A stretch of DNA of 64,000 nucleotides from Tessaracoccus timonensis (GTDB lineage Bacteria > Actinomycetota > Actinomycetes > Propionibacteriales > Propionibacteriaceae), in the NCBI RefSeq assembly GCF_900343145.1, contig NZ_LT996886.1:1302001-1366000 (forward strand), read 5' to 3'. The notes below the pieces were generated by a model. It saw only the letters and a program-made list of their open reading frames with translations. It was not told where the DNA came from and searched no databases. Shown here piece by piece: positions 56,929 to 64,000 of the stretch. Position 1 is the first letter of the stretch. Each line of letters starts with the position of its first letter. The translations under genes were made by a program, and so were the position numbers.

Positions 56929-58026
56929 ATGATTATATTGGAGTCGTGCGTATTAAGCAGGGCTTGTCTGCGATGGTCGCGGTGGGGACAAGTCATCGCG
57001 GGGATTTCCGTCGTGACGATGCAAGGTCCTGCCCCTGTTGAGGCCGTGCCCAACGTGAGCGTGACTCCAGAACTGCTCAACGTGGTGGGGCCCAGCGACC
57101 CCCCGCCGGTTGAGGATATTCCCGCCACGACGAGCGTGCCGACGTCGAGTGGCCCTATCTTCCCGGTGCACAAGTACGAAGAAGACTGGTACCTGCCGCG
57201 CCCCCAGCGAGGCAAGCCGGCCAGCCCCGACAGGCTCGGATACGTTAACACCCAGGGCAACGGCGTCCTCGCAACGCCGGTGAATGGGCGACGCACGTCG
57301 CCGTTCGGTATGCGTATGCACCCGGTGCTGCACATTTACAAATTGCACACTGGTCTCGACTTCGCCGCCCCCTGTGGCACGCCCATCGGCGCCGCAGCCG
57401 ACGGCGTCGTGTCGTTCGTCGGCTGGGCTGGCGGCAACGGCTACATGGTGGGCATCCGCCACGGTCAGATCAACGGCTACGACGTCGTCACCAACTACGC
57501 CCACTTGTCGTCGGCAGGCGTGCGAGTCGGAGACCATGTGAAACGGCACCAGGGTATTGGCCGCGTTGGCAATACGGGCTATTCGACTGGTTGTCACCTC
57601 CACTTCGAGGTGAAGGCGAACGGACAATTCACCGACCCCGCGTCGTGGCTGTCGAAGGACGGGGTCGTGGTGTTCGCCCAGGACATGCCCGACTATGCCG
57701 CGCCCTCGCCGAGCCCGCCCCCATCTCCCTCACCTTCGCCGTCGGTATCCCCCTCACCGGACGCGTCTCCGTCGCTCTCGCCGAGTGTGCCGACGTCGCC
57801 CTCGGCTGCTCCGAGCACATCGGGAAGCCCGACGACGACCCCCACCGGCCCGCAGCCGTCGGATCCGAAGCCTTCCGACGAGCCGTCGCCTGAGCCGAGC
57901 GCGTCGGCGAGCCCATCGCCGTCACCATCTCCCTCGAAGCCGAAGGAATCACCGTCGGGGAGCGAGAAGCCGACGGAACCTGCGCCCACCGAGAACGAGG
58001 AGCCGGCGTCCACGCCGACGAAGTAA
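56929..58026 (+). CDS. M23 (LytM-type) peptidase with Ser/Pro-rich tail
   Basis: 365 residues as opened; TTG 56938 is an alternative start. The N-terminus contains a hydrophobic export segment (WGQVIAGISVVTMQGPAPVEA). The peptidase domain has TSPFGMRMHPVL near residue 125 (Zn His), KLHTGLDFAAPCGTPI near 139 (Zn His/Asp) and STGCHLHFEV near 219 (Zn and catalytic His), so all metal ligands are present. Residues ~257-365 are a disordered Ser/Pro/Thr repeat tail. It is expected to cleave peptidoglycan cross-bridges outside the cell. Divergent from cca across a short gap containing GAGCG-N7-CGCTC. Confidence 0.87.
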   Translation: MIILESCVLSRACLRWSRWGQVIAGISVVTMQGPAPVEAVPNVSVTPELLNVVGPSDPPPVEDIPATTSVPTSSGPIFPVHKYEEDWYLPRPQRGKPASPDRLGYVNTQGNGVLATPVNGRRTSPFGMRMHPVLHIYKLHTGLDFAAPCGTPIGAAADGVVSFVGWAGGNGYMVGIRHGQINGYDVVTNYAHLSSAGVRVGDHVKRHQGIGRVGNTGYSTGCHLHFEVKANGQFTDPASWLSKDGVVVFAQDMPDYAAPSPSPPPSPSPSPSVSPSPDASPSLSPSVPTSPSAAPSTSGSPTTTPTGPQPSDPKPSDEPSPEPSASASPSPSPSPSKPKESPSGSEKPTEPAPTENEEPASTPTK

Positions 58027-58046
58027 CCGGCCCCGCCGAGGGGGGG

Positions 58047-58631
58047 TTACGCGATGGGCTCGGTGAGTGCCACCAGCAAACTCCCCAGGAAATCTGAGTC
58101 GACGTCATTGTCCATGCCGGGTTCGAAAAACACCGCTGACAAGGCGCGCACCACCCGATCGGTGGGCATGCTGAAGCGCCGCCCGACGTGCGCCACGGCC
58201 TTGGTGAGGAACGCCGCTATCACGGGGTGAGTCTGTGCTTCGTGTTCATGCAGCCGTTGGCCGAGTTCGTCGGAGCGGGTCGCGCGGAGGTGGATTTCGA
58301 GCATGGTGCGCCGGAAATCCGCGGTGGGGCCGAGGGCCTGAAAAAACGCGGGGATCGCCACGTTCACCGCCCAATCGATGTCCGCGTCGGGCGGGGGCTG
58401 GAAGATCGCGTCCAGCTCGTGAAGGGTGTGCTCGGCGTAGCTTTCGAGGATCGCGATGCACAGGTCGTCTTTCGTCTGAAAGTTGGAGTAGAACGCGCCT
58501 CGGCTGAAATCTGCCCGCTCGCACAGCTGCTCGACGCTCGTCGCGTCGATGCCGCGCTCCGCGAACTCGTGGATCGCTGCCTCAATCAGACGGGCTCGCG
58601 TGGCCTCGCGTCTGGGCGTCGTCTCTGTCAT
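58047..58631 (-). CDS. TetR-family transcriptional regulator
   Basis: 194 residues from ATG 58631 with GAGGAAGCC upstream. The N-terminal helix-turn-helix is RARLIEAAIHEFAERGIDATSVEQLCERADFSRGAFYSNFQTKDDL, in the order RARLIEAAIHEFAERG, IDATSVEQLCERADFS and RGAFYSNFQTKDDL. The ligand-binding domain is typical in size. It is divergent from the MMPL transporter, with palindromes between, and probably represses it and itself in response to a lipophilic compound. Confidence 0.88.
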   Translation of the reverse strand: MTETTPRREATRARLIEAAIHEFAERGIDATSVEQLCERADFSRGAFYSNFQTKDDLCIAILESYAEHTLHELDAIFQPPPDADIDWAVNVAIPAFFQALGPTADFRRTMLEIHLRATRSDELGQRLHEHEAQTHPVIAAFLTKAVAHVGRRFSMPTDRVVRALSAVFFEPGMDNDVDSDFLGSLLVALTEPIA

Positions 58632-58659
58632 GGCTTCCTCCGACACACAACGTAGCCCA

Positions 58660-58706
58660 TTGGATACACGAGTGTATGCTGGGGCTCGATTCAGTACTGT
58701 ATCCAA
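58660..58706. promoter_or_regulatory. Operator region between tetR and the MMPL gene
   Basis: Inner palindrome ATACAC-GA-GTGTAT (58664-58677) is nested with an outer inverted repeat TTGGATAC (58660-58667) and GTATCCAA (58699-58706). Both are in the 80-bp divergent gap, the expected place for a TetR operator. Confidence 0.6.
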
Positions 58707-58712
58707 GTTGGG

Positions 58713-61400
58713 GTGAAGATGTCGGCTGCGCTCTACGCACTGGGCCGTTGGTGCTACAACCACGGCGTTCGCGTGCTGCTGTTGTGGTTGCTCGTCGCGC
58801 TCGTGATGGGCGGGGTAGGGCTCAGCGTGCGCAGCCAGTTCGACGACGGTTTCGACATTCCCGGCTCGCCGTCGCAGGAGGCGCTCGACCGCCTCCACAT
58901 GACGTTCCCGACGGGAGCGGCCCTCTCCGCCACGGCGGTTATCGTCGTGCCTGAGGGGGAGCACGTCGGTGAGCTCAAGGACGAGATCGAGCCGCTGCTC
59001 AAGGAATTCGAGAAGCTAGAACTCGTCGATTCGGTGCAGTCGCCCTGGTTCAAGTATTCGAAGGGGCAGATTTCCGACGATGACCGCGCGGCGCTGGCGA
59101 CCCTCTCGCTGAGCGTCACGGAGGTGCCCACGCTCGACACCCTCAACCCGATCGTGGAAACAGCCCACCACATTGAGCAGCAGCTCCCCGACGGCACGAG
59201 GATCACCATGGGCGGGCCCGCGTTCCAGATGGAGCTTCCCGAGATTTCCATCACTGAGGTGCTGGGCGTCGTGCTCTCGTTCATTGTGTTGTGGATCATG
59301 CTCGGCTCGGTGATCACCGCGATCATCCCCATCTTCACCGCGCTGCTCGGCGTCGGCATCGCCATGTTCGTGATGTTCGGCGCGACGAGCGTCATCAGCG
59401 TCAACTCCGTGACGCCCATGCTGGCCATCATGCTGGGTGTCGCGGTGGGCATCGACTATGCGCTGTTCATCTTCTCCAGACACCGTGACCAACTCCGCGA
59501 CGGCATGGACGCCGAGGAATCGATGGCCCGGGCCATCGGCACGGCCGGCACCGCCGTCGTGTTCGCTGGCGTCACGAACGCCATCGCACTCACCGGGCTC
59601 GCGGTCGCCGGGCTGCCGTTCATCACGGTGATGGGCATCTTTGCGTCGATCGCAGTGGCCTTCGCTGTGCTCATCGCGCTCACCCTCCTGCCCGCGTTCG
59701 GGGGCTTCCTGGGGGAGCGGATGCGGCCGAAGAAGGCCGCTCGCGCGCGCGACGAATCTGAGCGGCCGCCAGCCCAGCGGCGCGGCATCTTCCACTGGTG
59801 GGTGGGCGTGAGCACGTCGCATCCCATCGCCACCATCGTGGCGGTGGTGACGCTGCTTGGCGCGTGTTCGCTGCCGGCGATGAACCTGACGCTGTCGCTG
59901 CCGAACGCCGGCCAGAGCCCCGAAACCAGGCAGGCGCGCGTCGCCTACGACGCCATCACCGAGCACTTCGGCCCCGGCTACAACGCGCCGCTGGTGGTCA
60001 CCGTCGGCATCATCGGTTCGACGGACCCGCTCGGCTTGCTCGACGAGCTCTCCGACGAGATCGAGGATGTGGAGGGCATCGACCAGATCGCGCTGGCCGT
60101 GCCGAACCAGAACGCGGACACCGGCATGATTCAGCTCTACCCGACGACCGCCAGCGACGATCCCGAGACCGTGCATACCGTCGAACGGCTGCGCGAGCTC
60201 ACGGATTCGTGGCAGGACAAGCGCAACCTCGACGCGAACGTCACCGGCTTTACCGCAGTGCAGCTCGACGTGACGACGAAGCTCGGCAACGCCGTCGGGC
60301 CGTTCGTCACGATGGTGGTGGGGCTCACGCTGGTGTTGTTGTGTGCGGTGTTCCGGTCAGTGTGGGTGCCGCTGAAAACCGCTGCGGGGTTCCTGCTGAG
60401 CGTGGGCGCGTCGTTTGGGCTGACGCAGCTGGTGTTCAACGAGGGCTGGTTCAAGGCGCTCATCAACCTCGAGAAACCGGCGGCGGTCATCTCGTTCCTG
60501 CCGATCTTGCTGATTGGCATCTTGTTCGGGCTCGCGATGGACTACGAGATCTTCATCGCCTCGCGCATCCGCGAGGAGTACATCCACGGCAAGCGGCCCA
60601 TCGATGCGATTCGCGACGGGTTCGTGGCCTCTGGGCGGGTGGTCACCGCTGCGGCGCTGGTGATGTTCGCGGTGTTCGCGTTCTTCGTGCCGGCCGGCAT
60701 GATGGCCATCAAACAGATTGCGTTCGCGCTCGCCGTCGGCGTGCTCATCGATGCGTTCCTGGTGCGCATGACGCTCGTGCCCGCGGTGCTCGCCCTGCTG
60801 GGTGAGCACGCGTGGTGGATGCCGAAGTGGCTCGACAGGCTGCTGCCCGAGTTCGATATGGAGGGCGAAGTGCTCACCAAACAGCTCGAACTCGCCGACT
60901 GGCCGGGCACCGACGCGCTCGTGCACGCCGAAGACATCGAGGTGGAAGGCCTTGTCGCCCCGCTGTCGATGCAGGTGCGACCCGGCGAAGTGATGGGCAT
61001 CACTGGCGCCGTGGGGCCGCGCGCCGCAGCTGCGCTGGCGCTGACCGGGCGGCTCGAGGTGGCGTCGGGCAGGGGGCGCGTCGTGGGCCGGCTGCTGCCC
61101 GAAGCGGCGGGTGCGATTCGTCGTCGGACGGGGTACGTCGACCTCGCGCACGAGCAAGACGTCGCGGCGTGCCTCGACGGGCTGCGCATCCACGACGGGT
61201 GCGTGTGGTTCGTCGACGGTGTGGACGCCGTCGGCAAGCCCGACGATCAACTCGCACTCCAGCGCCTAGCCGAGCGGGCGCGCAGCAACCGAAACTTTGC
61301 CGTCGTCTGCCTCGCGGGCAGCGTGGCGGCACTCACCGCAGTGACACCCGACGACGTGGTGCGCGTCGTCGAACCCACGCACGAGGGGAGCATGGCATGA
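58713..61400 (+). CDS. MMPL-family RND transporter with fused degenerate ABC-ATPase-like C-terminus
   Basis: 895 residues from GTG 58713 (ATG 58719 also possible). Two RND halves each begin with a helix, an extracytoplasmic loop and a five-helix bundle. Motifs are GVAVGIDYALFIFSRHRDQL near residue 245 and GILFGLAMDYEIFIASRIREEY near 605, the second with the Asp-Tyr pair of proton relay. After the last helix, residues ~725-890 look like an ABC ATPase (LVAPLSMQVRPGEVMGITGAVGPRAAAALALTG, in the parts LVAPLSMQVRPGEVMG and ITGAVGPRAAAALALTG). The Walker A lysine is lost and WFVDGVDAV stands at the Walker B place. It overlaps the YhgE gene by four bases. Lipid or drug export is likely. Confidence 0.85.
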   Translation: MKMSAALYALGRWCYNHGVRVLLLWLLVALVMGGVGLSVRSQFDDGFDIPGSPSQEALDRLHMTFPTGAALSATAVIVVPEGEHVGELKDEIEPLLKEFEKLELVDSVQSPWFKYSKGQISDDDRAALATLSLSVTEVPTLDTLNPIVETAHHIEQQLPDGTRITMGGPAFQMELPEISITEVLGVVLSFIVLWIMLGSVITAIIPIFTALLGVGIAMFVMFGATSVISVNSVTPMLAIMLGVAVGIDYALFIFSRHRDQLRDGMDAEESMARAIGTAGTAVVFAGVTNAIALTGLAVAGLPFITVMGIFASIAVAFAVLIALTLLPAFGGFLGERMRPKKAARARDESERPPAQRRGIFHWWVGVSTSHPIATIVAVVTLLGACSLPAMNLTLSLPNAGQSPETRQARVAYDAITEHFGPGYNAPLVVTVGIIGSTDPLGLLDELSDEIEDVEGIDQIALAVPNQNADTGMIQLYPTTASDDPETVHTVERLRELTDSWQDKRNLDANVTGFTAVQLDVTTKLGNAVGPFVTMVVGLTLVLLCAVFRSVWVPLKTAAGFLLSVGASFGLTQLVFNEGWFKALINLEKPAAVISFLPILLIGILFGLAMDYEIFIASRIREEYIHGKRPIDAIRDGFVASGRVVTAAALVMFAVFAFFVPAGMMAIKQIAFALAVGVLIDAFLVRMTLVPAVLALLGEHAWWMPKWLDRLLPEFDMEGEVLTKQLELADWPGTDALVHAEDIEVEGLVAPLSMQVRPGEVMGITGAVGPRAAAALALTGRLEVASGRGRVVGRLLPEAAGAIRRRTGYVDLAHEQDVAACLDGLRIHDGCVWFVDGVDAVGKPDDQLALQRLAERARSNRNFAVVCLAGSVAALTAVTPDDVVRVVEPTHEGSMA

Positions 61401-63940
61401 GGCCAGAGGGAATCAAGAAGGGTCGGAAAACATCCTGGGCGGCGTTGGTGGCGTTATTTCTGGTGCCGCTGCTCGTCGTCGGGAGCCTCATCGGGCTGAG
61501 CGGGAAGGGCGACGAGCGGAAGGTCACCGCTGGCATCGTCAACCTCGACGAGGGCACCAAGGTAGACGGCAAGACCGTGCCCATGGGGCGCCAGCTGAGC
61601 GCCGAGATCATGGAGCGCGAGGGCGAGAACATCAACTGGATTCTCGCCGACGAACAGAGCGCGGCTGACGGGCTGAAGTCGGGCGAGTACGCCGCCGTCG
61701 TGACCATCGCGCCCGACTTCTCGAAGCGCGTCATGTCGTTCGCCAAGAACGACCCCGACGCGGCGCAGAAGGCGCGCATTCGGGTGACCACGTCGCGCAA
61801 CGCCCCGGCCTGGGACGCCAACCTGGCGCAGGAGATCACGCGCATCGCCACGCAGTCGCTGAATAAGATGCTCACCACGCAGTACCTCGACGGGGTCTAC
61901 GTCGGGTTCAACGAAGTCGGCGGGCAGTTCGGGCAGATCGTCGACGGCGCCTCGCAGCTGAAGTCTGGCTCGTCGCAGCTCTCCCATGGGGTGAGCCAGG
62001 CAGCTGACGGTACGGAGGAGCTGGTTGACGGCATGCGCAAGCTCGACGAGAACGGTGAGCCGCTGCGTGCGGGCGGGCAGCAGATCGCCGACGGCGTCGA
62101 GCAGATGTCGGGGAAGATGCCGCAGCTCGTGGGCGGCGTCGAGCAGCTCGCCAGCGGTGCCAACCAGCTTCTGCCGGGTGTGCAGCAGTACACCGACGGC
62201 ACCGCCCGGCTTGTCGGCGGCATCGGGCAGCTCTCCGGAGGGCTCGACCAGGTGGTAACAGGCCTCGAGTCAGCCGACATGGATTTCTCGCAGTTGCAGC
62301 AGCTCGTCGACGGGGCCGACAAGCTCGCGGCGGGCGCTGGCAAGCTCGCCGACGGGATCGACGAGGCCGTCACGCCGCTCGAGCAACTCGATGGACTCGT
62401 TACCGACGAGATGGTGCAGCAGGCGAAGCAGCTCAAGCAGCAGGTGTCCGGGCTGGGTGAGCGCGTCGTCGAACTCGACCGGCAGTTGCAGGGCTACGCC
62501 AGCGGTGCCGTCGCTCCGCCGCAGGAGATTACGCAGGCAGCCGAGACACTCAAGGCGCAGTTCCGGTGCACCGACGCTGACCCGGCCGTCTGCGAGGAGC
62601 GCCGCGCCGCCTATGAAGCTGGCGTTGATGCGGCCATGGAGGGCGGTTTCCAGCACGGCGCCCAGCGGGCGACGCAGTTCCTGCACTCCACTGAGGCCGA
62701 GAGCGGCAAGACGTATCTTGAGCTGGCGCAGCTCGCGGCAACGCGAGGCGAGGACGGGCTGGGGAAGCTCGTCGACGGTCTGGGCCAGGCGCAGAAAATC
62801 GGACCTGGCCTGCAGCAGCTGAAGGACGGCTCACGGCAGCTCGCCGACGGCAACCGCGAGCTCGCGAAGGGTATCCACCAGATGGCCGACGTGATGCCGC
62901 GCGAGATCAAGCAGCAGATGGGCGAGCTCAAGACCGGGCTCGGCAAGCTGCGCGACGGCGCCAAAACCATGGAACGTGAGGCGCAGCCGCTGGTGACCAA
63001 CGGTAAGCAACTGGGTGCCGGCGCGACGCAGCTCAACACTGGGATTCAGCGCCTCGCCTCCGAAATTGGTGCGTTGCCGGGCGGCGTCGAGAAGCTCAGC
63101 AGCGGCCTCCTGCAGTACGTCGACGGCGTGTGGCAGTACACCGACGGGGTGTCCCAGGCCGCTGCGGGAACCGGGGAGCTTGCTGAGGGTATCGTCGAAC
63201 TCGACGACGGGGCCGCCAAGCTCGACGAGGGCGTCGGCACGTTCGCGGACAAGCTCGCCGCCGGCAAGAGCGAGATTCCGAGCTACAGCGAGTCTGATCG
63301 CAAGGCGCTCGGCGACGCCGTGTCGAGCCCCATCGACATTGACCAGTCGTTGATGGCACGCGGGGGAGTGCCGCTGTCGGCGCTGATCCTCGTCGCAGGG
63401 CTGTGGCTGGCTGCGTTGGCAGCGTTCATCGTCGTGCGACCGGTGCCGAGTGACGTCGTCACGTCGCGTGCCCCGAGTGCGCTGTTGTGGCTGCGCACGG
63501 TTGGGCTACCGACGGCGCTCCTCGCCGCCGTCGGGCTGGTGCTGGGCGTCGTGGGTGGCCTGTGGTGGTCGATGTCGCTCGGGCGCACGGCGGGTTTGAT
63601 GGCGTTGCTCGCGGGGCTGGGCGTCGTGTTCGCATTCATGCAGCACGCGCTGGCAGGGTGGCTCGGGCACGTCGGGCGCGGTATTGCGCTGGTCCTGCTC
63701 GCGGTGACGACCGCGCTTGGGCTGAGCTCGAGCGTGCCCGATTGGCTTGACCCGGTGGCCGCGGTGTCCCCGCTGCACGGCGGCATGCTGCTGGTGCGTT
63801 CCTGGCTGGCGGGAGCTTCGGTGACCACAGCGGTGTTCGCGACGGGGCTCGTCGCCCTGGTGCTCGCGGGGGTCTCGCTGCTCGCCATCGCGCTGCGACG
63901 CCGCCTCACCCCAGCGCAGTTCAAACTGCGCTACGCCTAG
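61397..63940 (+). CDS. YhgE/Pip-family membrane protein
   Basis: 847 residues from ATG 61397, inside the MMPL stop. One N-terminal helix at ~14-33 (ALVALFLVPLLVVGSLIGL) is followed by a Pip-type extracellular domain (VNLDEGTKVDGKTVPMGRQL and YAAVVTIAPDFSK). Very long stretches of seven-residue-type repeats with L--G--QL--G spacing run from ~180 to 640. Five or six C-terminal helices follow at ~660-840. The family resembles ABC-2 type permeases and phage-infection proteins. Coupling to the MMPL gene with its ATPase-like tail suggests a joint envelope export unit. Confidence 0.85.
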   Translation: MRPEGIKKGRKTSWAALVALFLVPLLVVGSLIGLSGKGDERKVTAGIVNLDEGTKVDGKTVPMGRQLSAEIMEREGENINWILADEQSAADGLKSGEYAAVVTIAPDFSKRVMSFAKNDPDAAQKARIRVTTSRNAPAWDANLAQEITRIATQSLNKMLTTQYLDGVYVGFNEVGGQFGQIVDGASQLKSGSSQLSHGVSQAADGTEELVDGMRKLDENGEPLRAGGQQIADGVEQMSGKMPQLVGGVEQLASGANQLLPGVQQYTDGTARLVGGIGQLSGGLDQVVTGLESADMDFSQLQQLVDGADKLAAGAGKLADGIDEAVTPLEQLDGLVTDEMVQQAKQLKQQVSGLGERVVELDRQLQGYASGAVAPPQEITQAAETLKAQFRCTDADPAVCEERRAAYEAGVDAAMEGGFQHGAQRATQFLHSTEAESGKTYLELAQLAATRGEDGLGKLVDGLGQAQKIGPGLQQLKDGSRQLADGNRELAKGIHQMADVMPREIKQQMGELKTGLGKLRDGAKTMEREAQPLVTNGKQLGAGATQLNTGIQRLASEIGALPGGVEKLSSGLLQYVDGVWQYTDGVSQAAAGTGELAEGIVELDDGAAKLDEGVGTFADKLAAGKSEIPSYSESDRKALGDAVSSPIDIDQSLMARGGVPLSALILVAGLWLAALAAFIVVRPVPSDVVTSRAPSALLWLRTVGLPTALLAAVGLVLGVVGGLWWSMSLGRTAGLMALLAGLGVVFAFMQHALAGWLGHVGRGIALVLLAVTTALGLSSSVPDWLDPVAAVSPLHGGMLLVRSWLAGASVTTAVFATGLVALVLAGVSLLAIALRRRLTPAQFKLRYA

Positions 63941-64000
63941 CTGTATGAGGTCATGACGTTGTCTACACGTTCGTGGACTCGGCTGGCCGGTGGCTGGTCT
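63941..64000. other. Window end, no feature seen
   Basis: The last 60 bases after the YhgE stop show no hairpin or start codon context that can be assigned. Confidence 0.4.

Overview
The window is chromosomal DNA of a high-GC actinobacterium, most likely a member of the Propionibacteriaceae; the genus cannot be fixed from sequence alone. Indications are the strong G/C bias at third codon positions, GTG/TTG starts and apparent leaderless genes, an LCP protein, a LytR_C protein, a tRNA-adenosine-deaminase-associated protein beside tadA, a DLW-39-like 39-residue protein, a MurJ fused to a pseudokinase, and the DUF6049-murJ / cca neighbourhood.

Layout. 1-21.5 kb is mainly housekeeping: LCP protein (cut by the window edge), tRNA-Ser(GCT) and tRNA-Arg(ACG), glycerophosphodiesterase, menB, upp, tadA and its partner, gabD behind a truncated alcohol dehydrogenase, tRNA-Ser(CGA), a LytR_C protein, a HerA-type ATPase, a phosphofructokinase, a flavodoxin, a low-Mr phosphatase, an aldo/keto reductase, a class B PBP, a TerC protein, an MFS permease, galE and a Phd/PIN toxin-antitoxin pair. 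Its intergenic spaces hold several families of long palindromes (called A, B, C and E here).

22.2-28.2 kb holds two tandem paralogous three-gene operons. Each has an A protein with two YbaB-like segments, a B protein with a Gly/Pro/Met-rich body and a type-VII-target-like C-terminus, and a C protein that is helical with a W-x-G-P-A motif. No secretion ATPase or membrane component is in the window. This is the best candidate for an undescribed system.

28.2-33.0 kb is a sugar-acid cassette (GntP permease, threonate-type dehydrogenase, DUF1537 kinase, GntR regulator) bracketed by two copies of a fourth palindrome family (D). 33.0-39.8 kb returns to conserved cell-envelope genes (murJ-pseudokinase, DUF6049 protein, Ser/Thr kinase). 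39.8-55.5 kb is a genomic island bounded by 114-bp near-identical direct repeats, each made of a D palindrome plus the 3' end of cca. It carries a xylose module (ROK repressor, xylA, xylB), a SorC-controlled sugar ABC transporter with four sugar-phosphate enzymes (SIS isomerase, FGGY kinase, RPE-like epimerase, transaldolase-like aldolase), a 5'-truncated ADP-dependent-kinase relative and decayed IS256-type transposases.

55.4-64 kb is backbone again: cca, an M23 peptidase, and a TetR gene divergent from an MMPL transporter that overlaps a YhgE/Pip gene. The accessory parts are thus two metabolic cassettes placed at D palindromes and one duplicated putative secretion-substrate operon inserted among cell-wall and tRNA-maturation genes.
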